This document shows, piece after piece, positions 11,205-24,322 of a stretch of 64,000 nucleotides of DNA. The stretch is taken from positions 100,214,771-100,278,770 of the forward strand of contig JAVHZZ010000009.1 in NCBI GenBank assembly GCA_036250195.1, written 5' to 3'. Origin of the DNA: Mixophyes australis (taxonomy: Eukaryota; Chordata; Amphibia; Anura; Limnodynastidae). Position 1 is the first letter of the stretch. The number at the start of each line of letters is the position of its first letter. The notes beneath the pieces are model-generated. The model worked only from the letters and a program-made list of their open reading frames with translations. It was not told the DNA's origin and ran no database searches. The position numbers were made by a program, and so were the translations under genes.

Positions 11205-12107
11205 AAAGGGAGCAGTCAGAGAACATAAGGCAAGCAGCAGTCAGAGTGAGCCTATGTGTAATGCTGGTGGTGACTGGAGAGGAACATGTGTACTGGTCAG
11301 AGAACATAAGGCAAGCAGCAGTCAGAGTAAGCCTGTGTGTAATGCTGGTGGTGACTGGAGAGGAACATGTGTGCTGGTCAGAGAACATAAGGCAAGCAGC
11401 AGTCAGAGTGAGCCTATGTGTAATGCTGGTGGTTACTGGAGAGGAACATGTGTGCTGGTCAGAGAACATAAGGCAACAGCAGTCAGAGTGAGCCTATGTG
11501 TAATGCTGGTGGTTACTGGAGAGGAACATGTGTACTGGTCAGAGAACATAAGGCAAGCAGCAGTCAGAGTAAGCCTGTGTGTAATGCTGGTGGTGACTGG
11601 AGAGGAACATGTGTACTGGTCAGAGAACATAAGGCAAGCAGCAGTCAGAGTAAGCCTGTGTGTAATGCTGGTGGTGACTGGAGAGGAACATGTGTGCTGG
11701 TCAGAGAACATAAGGCAAGCAGCAGTCAGAGTGAGCCTATGTGTAATGCTGGTGGTGACTGGAGAGGAACATGTGTGCTGGTCAGAGAACATAAGGCAAG
11801 CAGCAGTCAGAGTGAGCCTATGTGTAATGCTGGTGGTTACTGGAGAGGAACATGTGTGCTGGTCAGAGAACATAAGGCAACAGCAGTCAGAGTGAGCCTG
11901 TGTGTAATGCTGGTGGTGACTGGAAAGGAACATGTGTGCTGGTCAGAGAACATAAGGCAAGCAGCAGTCAGAGTGAGCCAGTGTGTAATGCTGGTGGTGA
12001 CTGGAGAGGAACATGTGTACTGGTCAGAGAACATAAGGCAAGCAGCAGTCAGAGTGAGCCGGTGTGTAATGCTGGTGGTGACTAGAGAGGAGCATGTGTG
12101 CTGGTCG
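11205..12107. repeat. 81-bp tandem array, about 11 copies
   Basis: The anchor GAACATAAGGC recurs at 11221, 11302, 11383, 11464, 11544, 11625, 11706, 11787, 11868, 11948 and 12029. Nine intervals are 81 bp or consistent with it, and two are 80 bp because one G is missing in GGCAAGCAGC. As 81 is a multiple of 3 and the unit has open frames on both strands, it produces long apparent ORFs. These have no codon-level sign of selection and are not called as genes. The unit pair carrying GGTTACTGG followed by the 80-bp form occurs twice, 404 bp apart, which suggests a five-unit higher-order duplication. Confidence 0.95.
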
Positions 12108-13720
12108 CCGGTCTGGCATGTCAAAATAATGAGAGTGGCACAAAGTAGGCAATGGTGTTTAACAGTCAAGTGAGGTAGGGAATATAGCATAAGTCAGGGA
12201 GAGGAGTGGAGTATAATGCAAGCAAATTATAGCTACGTCTCCTATGTTAGCTCATATCACAAGTCACAATGTGAAAAAAACAGCATTCACACACATTGCT
12301 CCTGAGAACAATGCAGAGGAATAAATGCTAGAGTGGCTGTAAACTCCATATGTGAGGTTGTAGACATACATTCTGATATTTATTTGTTTCTACTCTTGAT
12401 TGGCTTCTATCTATTTTATGCTCTGATTTTCCAGGGGGTTAAAAAAGTCTAATTTCTATATTTCTATATCAGAAATTGATTCACAAATCACTGAAATTTG
12501 ATGAATTTGATAATTGGATGAATCGATTCCACCATCACTAGAACTAACACGTCTACATACTACTCTCCATCCTTTTTCTGAGCATTACATTATTTTAGGA
12601 AAGAAGGACTATGGAAAACACATATTGTTTTCACGTCCTGATCACAGCCCTGAATTTACCGATCACACACATTTAAGTACGCAAACTCAACACTTAATTT
12701 TCAAACTTGTCATATCAATCACTGACAAACGATCAAGCTTACAATATGACCAACTGAACAGAGTTCTAAAAGGCATTGATTTTGTATGACAAGGTAAACA
12801 GCAGTGAGATGAAGTGACTACAATTTCTCTGTGTATGTACAAAGGTGGTGACCTTTAGACACAGGAAAATTACCTTCATTTTATGTACTTAATTTTTAGA
12901 TAAAATATGCACAGTAGACTTAAGGGAAGTTTCATTTGCGGACCAAGCAAATATGCATTCCTGCAGCCCAACCATTCTGTACAGATATTTTGCCGCGGGA
13001 CTGAAAATGCACTCGTTGGATACGTAAACAGCACCTTGAAACCTAATTATTACTATTGGACCTCCCCTTTATTTTTTCAACAAATCTGATGTTCTCATAA
13101 AGTACTGAGATTTCGCGCCTCATTTTTGCCTTAATTTAGTCAAAAATGTAAGAGAGCATTGCAATCTGCCTTTATTATTATTGTTATTAAGTGTCACTTT
13201 TGTAAATTTTAATGTTTTATTACATTGGTGATGCACTTTCCCATTTACAGTGTGCCTAGTTGATGTTAAAGGTGCCATACTGAAATTCAATGACCGATCA
13301 GAAGTACATGTAAAAATCAGGTCTTGAAGCTTTTTTAAATATCTCAGATATCTCTTATTAAAACAGTGGCAGTAAAGTCTGTGTATTTTAAAAAGTGATT
13401 CGTTTTTAAATCTCTCAAGTTCTGATCAAGTAAAAGTAGTGTGGACTCAATGGCTTGAGCTTGGCCCAGAGCCTATAGTAGTTTAAATGTGCTTCTTAAA
13501 GACTACCTGCAGGACTATTTCAATAAGGTTTATACATTCTTCATAAATGTCAGTAGCTTATCACTGGTTTATTGATTATTTCTATGACAAAACGTCAGTT
13601 ATTTTGATCAGCATGTTCAGGCCTACTCTAAACATGTCAAAATGTCATAAACTGCAAAACTTTCCAAATTATTTCACTCACTTCTCGTTGCAAAGTAATA
13701 TCCTTCACCATACTAACCAA
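12108..13720. other. Unassigned
   Basis: The 91-codon frame at 12514-12789 and the 60-codon frame at 12907-13089 show no family motif. No repeat family was recognised. Confidence 0.5.
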
Positions 13721-13900
13721 CATTTACAACTCTCCTCGGGGGGAGGGGCCTACATTATGCGATTCACAGTGAATCGTGGCATGGGGCCCCACCCTGGGAA
13801 GTGTGTGGGATGCAGGAGAAAGGTCTGCTCTCCCTGGAGCTCGGGAGACCTACATGGAATTTGGGAGTCTCCCGGACATTCCGAGAGCGAGGGCATGTAT
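13721..13900. mobile_element. Degenerate MITE, CATACTTGCC family
   Basis: The interior and right half (CTCGGGAGAC, GGGAGTCTCCCGGACATTCC, GGCATGTATG) resemble the right part of 525-813. The left end (ACAACTCTCCTCGGGGGG) is poorly conserved. A small ORF across it is a shadow. Confidence 0.5.
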
Positions 13901-15785
13901 GTCCTTTATTAAGAAAAGAAATTGCCATAAGTATTTTTTAAATGATTACAATTGTTTTACTATTTATTTAACTTAGGTTAATATATGTCTTATAATGTCT
14001 TAACCTACAAGTACAGTAGGCAAAGAATATTACATTCCTGTAATATGAGTACATTCTAAGAACTCACACTCATTTACAAAACCTTTATTCTACATATAGA
14101 AGCTGTGACTGACATAGCCTGTGATACACAAATTTGACCGCTTTATACCTATCAAGCATTGACCTACAAACCTCTTACATTCATTTAAAAGCTAACTAAA
14201 CATTAGCACAGTTTTTGGTGTCTGCAAAATAGGTTTTGACCTTTTTGCATGAACAAACCAAATTGAATCTACAGTCTGAAGGTAGAAGGTGAAATGAGTC
14301 CTTTCAACTTTACTTTCACTTCTAATACAATTTATTCTGCAATGATCAAAAACTAATCTCTGTAATACCTTAACTGTTTATTAGGCATAATATACAGTAT
14401 GGGAATTTGAGAGCTCATATAGTCTTTGATTTGTGAAACAACATTTTTTTTTCCCTGTGTGGATATCCCCAGCGGTCAAACTAAATAGAATTGTACTAGA
14501 GAACAGAGCTTTTGTTTTAATTTGAGCAGACCCAAGAGACATTGATATATGAAATCCTGCTTTTCTTTCAGAATTCTATAAAGATAGCAGAACTGCAGAA
14601 CAGTTCAAGGCAATAGTCTTTCTTTGGAGGTTTAATAAGTAAGTGTGCAGACTGTACTTGTGTTTTCTTTTTGCTTTTTTAACTATGTGTATTTTATCAC
14701 AGGATCCTTATTTTAGAAATAAATTTTATGTGGCTATCGGAGATACCCACTGTAACATTATTTGCAATCCCTGCAAACTATATGTAACCTTAAAGGGAAA
14801 AAATATCTTTAAGCTATGAATATTTTTCTTGAAATTGTATATACACTCACTTTGTGTCAAATGCTAATTATTGCTTTTGACAGTGATCTGCTGGGAGAAG
14901 TTTGAAAGAAGGGTAATGTTCAGTGTTCCAACTGGTGGCCTCTGATTAATTCTGACAACCCATTAAATTGACACATATATTAGTATAGCGCAGGGATGGA
15001 ACTACCGCTGATGGGAATGAGTCCAACAACAGGACTCGTGATTTGTCAGGAGCCCAACTGATTATTATTTCTGGAGAGAGTGGTAGACCAATGATTAATC
15101 AGGGGTGAAATAGCCACAGTGGAAGCAATGTATCTGCAATGGGACCGGCTTGGAGGCAGCTTCCAACCAAGGTCATATAGATAGAACCAGGGTCGAATCA
15201 GTGTAAAGGACCAGAATGTAACCAGTTGTACTAGTCATGCACACTCAGATAGGTCAGCAATGACAGAAAAGATGAGACTCCTATGGTAAATTTTGTCTTT
15301 TGTCTATTTGTGTAGCAGCCTGTATGTCTGCCCTGTTCTTGAGCTATCTGAGTGTATTTGTTATTTTGCTGTCTACATTTCTGTCCAATCTCTCTGTGTA
15401 TCTATCCCATGTCTCCATATGTGCATGTCTATTCTAATATTGTTGTTTATATGTGTGTGTCTCTGGTTGTCTGTCCTGTTGTACAACATATATATTGAAA
15501 AAGCAACATCCTCACTTGGTCGTTAAATATAGAAATTAGACTTATGCAATTTGTGGCTCTTCTGTTGTTGTGGAACTATTATTCCCAGCACAGAAACAGC
15601 AGAAGACCCACCGGATTACTACACTTTGATTTACTATATAAGCATTAATGTGTTATGTGTACAGTGTCATAAGTAGTGAGCCCACTTTAATTTGTACACA
15701 TAATCACCTCCTCATAAAAATATATTACACAGAAATTTACACGTATGTGTCTGTACAGTACAGTATATAAAATAGACGTGTGTGT
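13901..15785. other. Unassigned
   Basis: No gene or clear repeat, apart from a short stretch at about 14993-15020 (CAGGGATGGAACTACCGC) that resembles a hAT-type terminus without a partner. Confidence 0.45.
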
Positions 15786-16409
15786 AGGGTCATAACTAGA
15801 ACTTTATGGACCACAGTGCAACATATTTAAGGGGTCCCCAAATTTCCTAGATATTGATGCTTCTTGTCCGGGAGTTGGCTACACCTCACCAACTAGGGAA
15901 CATGTCTAGTACTACCCAGGGAGCATGTGAGTGCCATTTGTATCATGATTACCTCCACTTGTTTTATGATCCATTTCCTCCGCCTACTTGTATAAATCTC
16001 AGTGTATTTTCCTACGCTTGTATTATGTGCTGCTTTGTGTCCCCCTCATTAAGAGTGGTTGAGGCATACAGACATGAATAACACATTTTTTGAGAGGCAC
16101 CAGAGGTCGGACCACCTGCTCTACCCCAAAGCTCAGTCTTTCCGCTGCCTCTCCAATACTTGCCTCACTCACCAATTAAGGGTGGCACTGCGGAGTAGAA
16201 AGGAATTTTTAAGTGTGGCTGGGCATTCATGTTTGTTATGCTCTCTGACAAACACAACCTTCTTCCCCCCTGCACATGCACACATGAGAACCGCACACAC
16301 ATACACACACACACACACCAGAAAAACCCAAACTGTTGTGACAAGGAGACGGGTACTCTTAGTTGCAGGGCTCTATAGCACCCCCTGCAACTACTTTAGT
16401 TCAGCCCTG
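15786..16409. mobile_element. Possible hAT-type MITE
   Basis: The left edge TAGGGTCATAACTAGAAC and right edge CTACTTTAGTTCAGCCCTG are weakly inverse-complementary and resemble hAT-type ends that begin CAGGGG. No convincing 8-bp duplication is visible. A (CA)n tract at about 16296-16318 lies inside. Tentative. Confidence 0.3.
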
Positions 16410-19400
16410 TTTGTTTGTCTAACAATTTGAACCATAGAAGCCAATTTTAAATTTAATTGTTGGTGCTCTCATAACCCCCTCTCCCCATATGAGTGACAAA
16501 TGGTGTGCATAGACAAGATCTAATTATGGCATTACCTGTATTTTTCTATGGAATCCTACTGAAGCATTTCTGGCTTTGCAGAATCCCTTACAGTGGAAGA
16601 GCTATGTGCATAGCACATCCTTTTTTCACCGGCAGCACTAGGCTACTCCCAGAGTAGCCCTCGCATGATGCATTTCAGAGGTGCTTAAATATCCTTTGCT
16701 GCGATTTGCAGCGATGCATATTTATTGATACTGCATTATAATATTGCATAGACCCCTAAATTTTAATGCACATGTATAATTAGGATAAAAGGTGTATTTT
16801 TGTCTGTAAATATAATCTGTTAAAAATGAAAGACCTCTGAGAAATTAAGTACAGTAACTTGAATAAAGTGGAATTGCTTACAGTATATCAACCTCACAGA
16901 GACTTATTTCAAGTTATTTGAGAAAGTTAATTCACAAGATTGGTATACTGTTAGTAAACCCCATTTATCCATCTAGTCTATCACTGGTTTTATGTATGTT
17001 ACTGTACTGTAACCTAAGTGCTTGGAGAGATTTTCTACTTAGATCACTTTTAGCAGAAAGACTAGAGAACCAAGCATTGGCTCAAGTGCTTACAGTGTCC
17101 TCTCTCTATAAATGTCTATGTATGTATAAGTATATGTGTGTATATAATATATACTTAAGTGCAAGAGATCAAATATCTCCAGTCTTAAGTGGTAGAAAAC
17201 TGTAAATGATCTTAAACTTGCCGTCAGCATAGTGCTTAGCACCATCTTAAGACACTTCAGTTGTCCTCCAAGATTTTAGTTTCATCAACCTAATAAAAGT
17301 CAATCTCACACTCCAGGCTACAGATGCAATGTTGCTTTAATGGTAACAATAATGTATCATTTCTCCTCTAGCCTGAAGTGTGAGATGTAGTGGGGTGGAA
17401 TTTTCTTTTTGCACCGAGCGCTCCATTTCCACATTCTGTCACTGGTTTAATGTATTTTATAATAATAATGTAATGTCCCGGAGGAAAGGGCGGACTACAA
17501 TGCAAGGACTTATTTCTTTTTCTTCAACACTGTTTTTCCTCCTCTGTCGCAAATCAGATTCGGTTGGTAGGAGAATGAATATGGGTGACAGAGGGGCAAT
17601 GGTATGGGCAAGTCCTACTCGCTCCCAACTCAATAACCAACAGCGCAAACCATTAACCTTTTATTTCTGGAGCAAAGTGGTTAAAGCGGAAAACGGCCAC
17701 TTGGAACTATTACATTCAATACACATTGGTTAGACAATGAAAATATCATAGAACATCCCCTAAGAAATTTGTTGGACAATTAAATAGACACTCCATAGAC
17801 AAGTAATTGGACATTTCATATAATAGGTAAATAAACACTTCAATAAACAGATGGCCTAGCGATCAAACTAGGTGGAGCCGAGATTGAAATTCCCTACAGA
17901 TGAATCACAATGGTGTCTCAGTCAAGTTCCGGATCTATGTTCTGGCACAGATGTGGCTTAGCTAAATCCCTGAGCACAATAGCAACGTGGTAGTTCTTGA
18001 TCCTGGTGCATTAAATAGTCCCGCTCACAAGTGTACAATTCTCTCTTAGCAAAAAGGAAGTCACTGAGGTGTATCCTCCCACACACTTTCAATAACAGTT
18101 CCTCACAAAATCTCAGAATTTATCTTGATAGTAAAGTTATGTGTAAATAGAATATAGCTTCTTTAACAAATGGATGAAATGAAGCAACTTCTGTAAAGAG
18201 CCTATTGCTCCTAGAAATAATGCTCCTTTCTCAGCACAAGAGTTGCACAGTCTAATACTCCTTTTATGCCGGCAATAGTGTTGTAGCATACAACACTTGT
18301 GTTATGACAAATAACATTCCTGGGCTGGCTGAAATCTATGGTACCACAGAACTGAACAGTATCTAATAGTCACAAAGTTCCTTAACAAAATTACTGCTTG
18401 GGAAGGAAGCATAATATATATGCCAGACTCCCTTTTGGTTTTGGGGTTCAGGGGATAAAGCGTGTAAGCACACTACCACTGCTTTGTGTTTAAATGGTAC
18501 TCCAATGCAGGCTCCTGTAATTCTACTAATCACAATACAGTTCTGACAGATAGTTCAGTCTTTGCACCAACAAAATGGCTGATCCTTGATGCTGCATTAA
18601 CTTGTCACAAAATAGTGGTGTTTAACACCGCAATGCCTTTAACTGGTCAGCAGTCTTAGTTACATTTCTAAAAAAAATTATATCATCCTGTTAATGGGGT
18701 TGTTTTCCCTTGAGATGTACTGCAAAAACTTGAATTGCTGTGTGCTTTTACATCCTGTACTTGGCTGGGCAGGCGCGGGCTGGCAAGTTTAAGCCCAGGG
18801 GGCGCACAGGGGGTCGCCCTAGCAGCGGTTGGACTGAGCGGCCCATCCCGCCCCTGTGGCTGGGACTTGTAGTGCCATGCTGTTGCACAGGCTCTATCAT
18901 GCTGTGACTCACCCTTTCAGTTCCTCTGAATAATCATACCAGCACTCCAAATATAGTCTGAGGATTTATGCTTAGAGCTGTTCTCTTGTTTCTCAATACT
19001 GTTATGCCTCAAATGGTACAAAGTCCCACTCTTATAGGGTATAGTATATAGACTTACCCAGGTACACGGTGCTTTAGATGTCTCAATTGCTGCCTTATTC
19101 TCCAGGGAATAAATAGTCAGTCACGCTGCTGTTATCTCCAACTAGCCTTCTGCGTGTGACGTGTCTGTTGCACTGCTCTTGCTCTCTGCAAACTGCACCT
19201 CACACAACACTTCCCCTTATTTTTTGTTTTCAGCCTAAACCTCCTTTTTAGAGACACACAAATCTTGCGTGGTTTCGGCTATGATGTCTCTCTCACTCTG
19301 TCCCTCCATGACTGACAGCTGCACGAACCAAGGAGCAACATAAACTGGGAAACTCCTGTGTACTATGCATTCTGAGCTTGCACAGATTTTTTTAAAGGGA

Positions 19401-21486
19401 CCCATACACATATACCAAGCTCTGGGGCACTACTAGTACACTTCCACATTTACTATATAGGCAAAGGGAGGAGTGTGCCTTGATGAAAACTATGTGAGAA
19501 CAGCACAAAGGAGCAATGTAAAAATGTTTTCAGTTTTTCAGTCTTGTTCAAAACAGAAAAAGTAAAAATGGATAGTTGGGGACAATATTAGGGAGATGGC
19601 CTTAATTGCTTCTTTTAGCTGCCAATTAATAAACATACTGAGGTGGTCTTTGCAGCAAGCTTGTTTGTGCTCAGAGGAAGACTTGGGTTGAGGCACTGCA
19701 TCTGGAGAACCATGAGTGAGACACTGAGATTGAGAAATAGTGATCCAGTCTTATGTACCATATGTACTGTAAAAACAATTAACAGTCGTGTGGACAGAAA
19801 AAAACTGATGTACAGCATTATGCTAGTACATAATACTGTATCTGGGTAATGTGCTGTAAAATGTGGGAAAATGTAGTGGAAAATCAGGGAACTGATACAT
19901 TGAAATGCATTAAGGAATGAAGAGACTAAGAAAAATAGTGTAAAATCAGAGAATGCAAGACGTGAGCTTGACTGTATCATTTACTGAATCAGCACCATAT
20001 TATAAAGAGAGAAAATTATCTTTTCAGAAAACAATAGCGAGTGACTACAGCACATTTATTTTCTTAAGGCAATATGGAAAAAAGCTTTTTAATGATTAAA
20101 AAGTACAAAATTTACATTTTTACAATCTAATCGAATACTTTTTAATAGAAAATACTATAAAATTATATAAATGACCCATTCTGTCTCATAATAAAATTGT
20201 TTCTTACAATAACTAACATTTTACAACTTTAGCATTTCAAAAGCTGTTGTCTTTGAGATAAATAGTTCAATTTCAAGCTCAGCCCCACCCATCACTCTCC
20301 TTAAGGACATTGTCTGTACACTATGCATCATCGATAATTATCTGTAATGGCTGCTGTCTCCTGTTGATGACAATGTTTGCGCCAACAGTCATACTCCAGT
20401 GTTACAGCTAAAGCCAGGTTCTAACTAAGTGACGGTATTGGCAGAAGAATGTCTGCTGGGTATACCACAGAAACACCCCTCATAAGTAAAACAAGGAGAG
20501 GGTAAGCTGACGGCAGAGCTCCAAAAAAACCTATTATTTTATGCCCAAATAAAAAAACTTGTTTAAAAAAAAACTAAAGCTGTAACATGCAAGGTATTGT
20601 TAGACACATTTGTGCTATTAGGACTGGCAATATGAAACTTAAGCAGAAGGGAGCTTTGAAAATAAGCTTGTGCTTGAAGGCGAAATCCATGACTCTGCAT
20701 ATATCTAATCTCCGGGCAACTGCTGACATTGATTTAACAAAATGAAATAACTGTACTGTGCTGTTGTAAGTTTTCTATTTCCCTTAATAAAATGGTGACA
20801 CTAATAAAACGCACACAATTGAAATTCCACCATTAAACTAATACAACAAAGGGTTGTCGTTCGTTTCACTCATTCTTTATGGAATGAATGCAAGCAATCT
20901 TTGGCTTGCAAACTCATGTTGAACTACTTGTCTGCTACTTATGTTGGCTGACAGAGCCTTCTGGGGATAATGGGGAAGTCATTGGTTGAGCATGCCTGCT
21001 ATGAACACACTTACCAAAGAATGTCTCACTCAGTGTTTCTCTTGTAAGGCTTAGGGCAGTATAAAGTCTAAATACAGCCCTGGTAATGTATTGTGTGCAG
21101 ATAATTCTTTATAAGATTTTCACGTAGTGACATGCTATTTATATCAAGGGCAAGCCAGCAGTATATAAATAGATCATTAATCAATTGTTTTATGTCTGCT
21201 TTAATGTTTACTTAATGTAGCTGTGTTAATGTAAGTTAATACGAAGTAACACAGTGTAGTTTATCAGCAGATGTGGACAGTAGATACCATTTGGCACCAG
21301 GAGGTTTGTAACGAAAGCAACATTTTATCAGAAGCCTTACCAGAAGATCATGTCCAACCACAAAAAAAGTTGTGTTATTTAAAGTCAAGCCAATATTTTT
21401 TTTGCTATAGATATATCAAAATTCTCCGACTAAGGGAAGGAGCTATGTGTCATTCATGTTCTCTTTCACCGCTTAACAGTTTGCTG
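16410..21486. other. Long unassigned region, partly of repeat character
   Basis: No recognisable coding region. The block 17700-19430 differs in base use from its flanks and has many clustered CT/AC-rich phrases, so it may be an old unrecognised retroelement. A GC-rich island at about 18770-18860 resembles a hAT-MITE fragment. The frames at 17380-17733 and 19615-19980 show no motifs. From 19430 to 21486 I see only AT-rich sequence. Confidence 0.4.
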
Positions 21487-21669
21487 CATACCTCACAACT
21501 GTCCATGTTTAGGTGGAAAGCCCTGATTCACGAGCTGCAAAATGGGTGGGGCTTACCATGAAAGTGGGTGGGATTTTACCTAATATCGTCATTTGTGGGC
21601 GGAGTTCGGGTGGACGAGGGACGGGTTTATTTTATTCCGCTTTCGGAATTCTAAATGTTGGCAGGTATG
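21487..21669. mobile_element. Short TIR MITE with intact 6-bp TSD
   Basis: The left end CATACCTCACAAC and right end GTTGGCAGGTATG are inverse complements with 2 mismatches in 13. The hexamer TTGCTG directly flanks both ends (21481-21486 and 21670-21675). It shares termini with 525-813 but has a different interior, so it is a relative rather than a copy. Confidence 0.8.
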
Positions 21670-21843
21670 TTGCTGTGTTGGGATATATGTGCCTTTCTAA
21701 ATGACATCATTCTAATAAAGCAGAATATGAGGGACAGACATGCTGACTTGATATGCCGAAATGCACCGTGTGGCCTGATTAATTGATACACAGGTGCAGA
21801 GCCAATAATATCACAGCAGATCCCATGGAGTGTGGTTTAAAAT

Positions 21844-21848
<5 letters not shown>

Positions 21849-21920
<72 letters not shown>
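21849..21920. repeat. (TA)n microsatellite
   Basis: Pure TA dinucleotide run of about 72 bp. The 62-codon frame through it is a shadow. Confidence 0.95.
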
Positions 21921-21923
<3 letters not shown>

Positions 21924-22324
21924 ACAAAACTGCAGTGGAGTGTCATTCTAACCATCTTGCTTTATGTATGAAAAAGTAATTTTGGTTTTATTGATCCTTT
22001 AAAATGTATCTGTCATGCAGGACTTCCTTTTCCTGGTGGAGACTGCAAATCATATGCTCGACAACACTGGTTATTTGCCATATGGGATGAACAGATTAAA
22101 TATTTGATCACGGACACATGTTAAAAATGCACGCAGCAGAACAGCATAATAGTCAGAATCTTATTTTATTCAGTGCAACCTATGACCAATTTATTAGTTG
22201 ATCTTGTTAATTAAACAGAAAAAGGCAGTTGTTACTTAATTAATGTTTGGTACCTGCCCTTCAGTATGGCAGTTCTTTCTGGTAGATGCTGAATGACCAT
22301 AAAGGGTCCCTAGTATCACATATA

Positions 22325-22729
22325 GGACCTCATTTAGAGTCGGACGCAAAGTCCGTTTAAGAAGTGTAGGAGTGGGAGTGCGCTGCAGCTTGGTAGGGTA
22401 TTATGAGTGGCAAGCAACCCCATTTGCGTCCCACTCTTAATACCCTATCGAGCTGCGAGCAGTTCCTGCAGGTAGCTAAAGCTTGCACCACCTAATTCCT
22501 GCCGCACAGCTTTAGACCTGTTTTGACGTATGTTGCATCTGCGCCTCACTGCGACTAGGATGTATTAACATGGTCACGTCTTCACAATTCCACGTTCCTC
22601 CCATTCTCTCGTAGTGAGTCGCAAGCTGTCGCAAGTGTTAATTGCGTCCAAGATGCAGGCGGATGTGGGGCTCTCTGCATGGTTAGATGGGCTTAAAACG
22701 GACTTTGCGTCTGACTCTATATGAGGCCC
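22325..22729. mobile_element. Palindromic MITE with ATA target duplication
   Basis: Long terminal inverted repeats of about 37 bp start GGACCTCATTTAGAGTCGGA and, read inverted from the right, GGGCCTCATATAGAGTCAGA, both followed by CGCAAAGTCCGTTTTAAG or a close variant. ATA flanks both ends (22322-22324 and 22730-22732). Inside is the pair GGGTATTATGAGTGG and CCACTCTTAATACCC, as in 3236-3713. No transposase; Harbinger-like by inference. Confidence 0.8.
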
Positions 22730-22794
22730 ATAGAGTACACTTGCTTGAAACCCATACTCCTTTTTATAACTTACAACATCCTCCATTGATACAT

Positions 22795-22860
22795 TGGTTA
22801 GTGGTGAGACACCATGTGGAGTCTTATCACTACTAACCAATACTGAGCTGTTTTCCCAGT
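22795..22860. repeat. Hairpin-forming repeat fragment
   Basis: GGTTAGTGGTGA and TCACTACTAACC form an imperfect hairpin. The surrounding phrase resembles 11059-11120, so both are remnants of one small repeat. Confidence 0.5.
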
Positions 22861-23165
22861 TTGTGTCAAACCAGAACGGAGCCGCTCTGAATTACTTAGA
22901 ATAACAGTCTTGAGCCTGTCATTGTTGTTCCAGAGGTTTTTTTCCCCCAAAATGGATTATGAAGATGGAGGAAAGAAGAAGATCCCCCCAGGATTTTGGT
23001 GAGAAATTAATTAGTGAATGACAGCGTTTGGGGGTGATTTAATTTTTAATAAAGTACTTTTTTCTTACGGGTGAACCACTAGTTCTACAAGCAGTGGTAG
23101 TCTTAATATCGATGCAGAGAACCCTGACACCGTATACCCCGACATAAACACACTGTGTTCCCCGA

Positions 23166-23486
23166 AACACTCTTCACACCGACTGCTTACAATACAAACT
23201 TCAAATGATTCCGATGAATGAAGATGCCGGCCATGTGGAATGACCTCACTTTTATGGGCTAATGTATTAATGTTGCTGTTAAGGTGTCCATATAAAGAGG
23301 TGCCAGATCTACAGTGTGCTTTACAAAGGCTTGTACATTGTAGAGCCAGCGCCTCCTTAAATGAACACATTAAAAGCAACATTAATACATCAGCTCATGA
23401 AAGTGACGTCATTCTACACGGCCATCATCTTCATTCATCGGAATCATTTGAAGTGTGTATTGTAAGCAGTCGGTGTGAAGAGTGTG
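23166..23486. repeat. Foldback repeat, arms about 160 bp
   Basis: The two halves are inverse complements, centred near 23330. Motifs such as ATTCATCGGAATCATTTGAA and its inverse, and GGTGTGAAGAGTGT and its inverse, occur in each arm. This explains why similar frames appear on both strands (23065-23382 and 23240-23503), both containing SSESFEVCIVSSRCEEC. The similarity between arms ends at about 23166 and 23486. Confidence 0.8.
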
Positions 23487-23487
23487 C

Positions 23488-24322
23488 TTTAAGACAGTTA
23501 TAGCGAAATATTAAAAAGAAAAGAAATGGTGGTGACATTGAGTAAAATAATACTGTTAAAAAGGTTGAAAAACTAACCTACTGTCTCGCTGTCCTTGTAA
23601 AAGCCTATTGCGAAACTCGCGTTGGCGTTTGCTGGGCTCGCTGTCATTTCCTAAATTATTTTACTATAGTTAGCTGATTCTTAGACGGGGTGCAATACCA
23701 CCAGTTAGATTCAGGTCCCCTTATTACATCCGGACAAGTTTTGTCTTATATTAGCTACCAGTCAGTGGCGTATTACACTCCTGCCACCTAGTGAGATTGT
23801 AATTGGAGGAATATACTTCAGCCTCCTAGTGATCTGGTAATTGATAATAGGGATCCTTAGGGGATGTTTTCATCTTGTATATCGAAAGTAACAATGTGGC
23901 TAATTGATAGACTGTACATATATATTTTATGCTATATTGTGTGGATATTTTTCTCCTGTGAAATAATGCAGGTAACCACACTACAGATATAACAAATATA
24001 ACAAACAAATATTTTGCAGTGTCGGTACTATCAAAGCATAATTAGGCTGATCTAACTAGCTGAATTTATTTTGGTTACATTGGAATATTGCACCAATGTT
24101 CTAATGATATTACCATTTGGATATCAATTTAAAAATAATTTCTCATGAAGGCTTGAGATCCCATTAATGCCTCAGCTGATTATCACAATATATCATCACT
24201 CGGACAGCGTAGACAGCAGGTTAGTTTTTCTATCTTTTTAACAGTTTTAAGTATTTTTCTCAATGTCACCACCATTTCTTTTCTTTTTAATATTTCGCTG
24301 TAATTGTTTTTAAAGTATACCA
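23488..24322. mobile_element. Inverted-repeat element, arms about 118 bp
   Basis: The left arm (23488-23605) and right arm (24205-24322) are inverse complements. Both contain CAGCGAAATATTAAAAAG and AAATGGTGGTGACATTGAG or their inverse. The 600-bp middle has no recognised coding content. The left arm begins exactly where the foldback 23166-23486 stops. TSD not resolved. Confidence 0.7.

Noticed and set aside
11205..12107. CRISPR array
   Set aside because: Units are contiguous with no unique spacers, and the setting is a vertebrate-type genome.
11183..12173. Long ORFs of 102-225 codons on both strands
   Set aside because: They follow an 81-bp tandem repeat whose length is divisible by 3. Similar frames occur in several phases and on both strands, and the translations are just the repeated unit.
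23065..23503. Conserved protein with SSESFEVCIVSSRCEEC on both strands
   Set aside because: The same peptide appears on opposite strands because the DNA is a foldback repeat.
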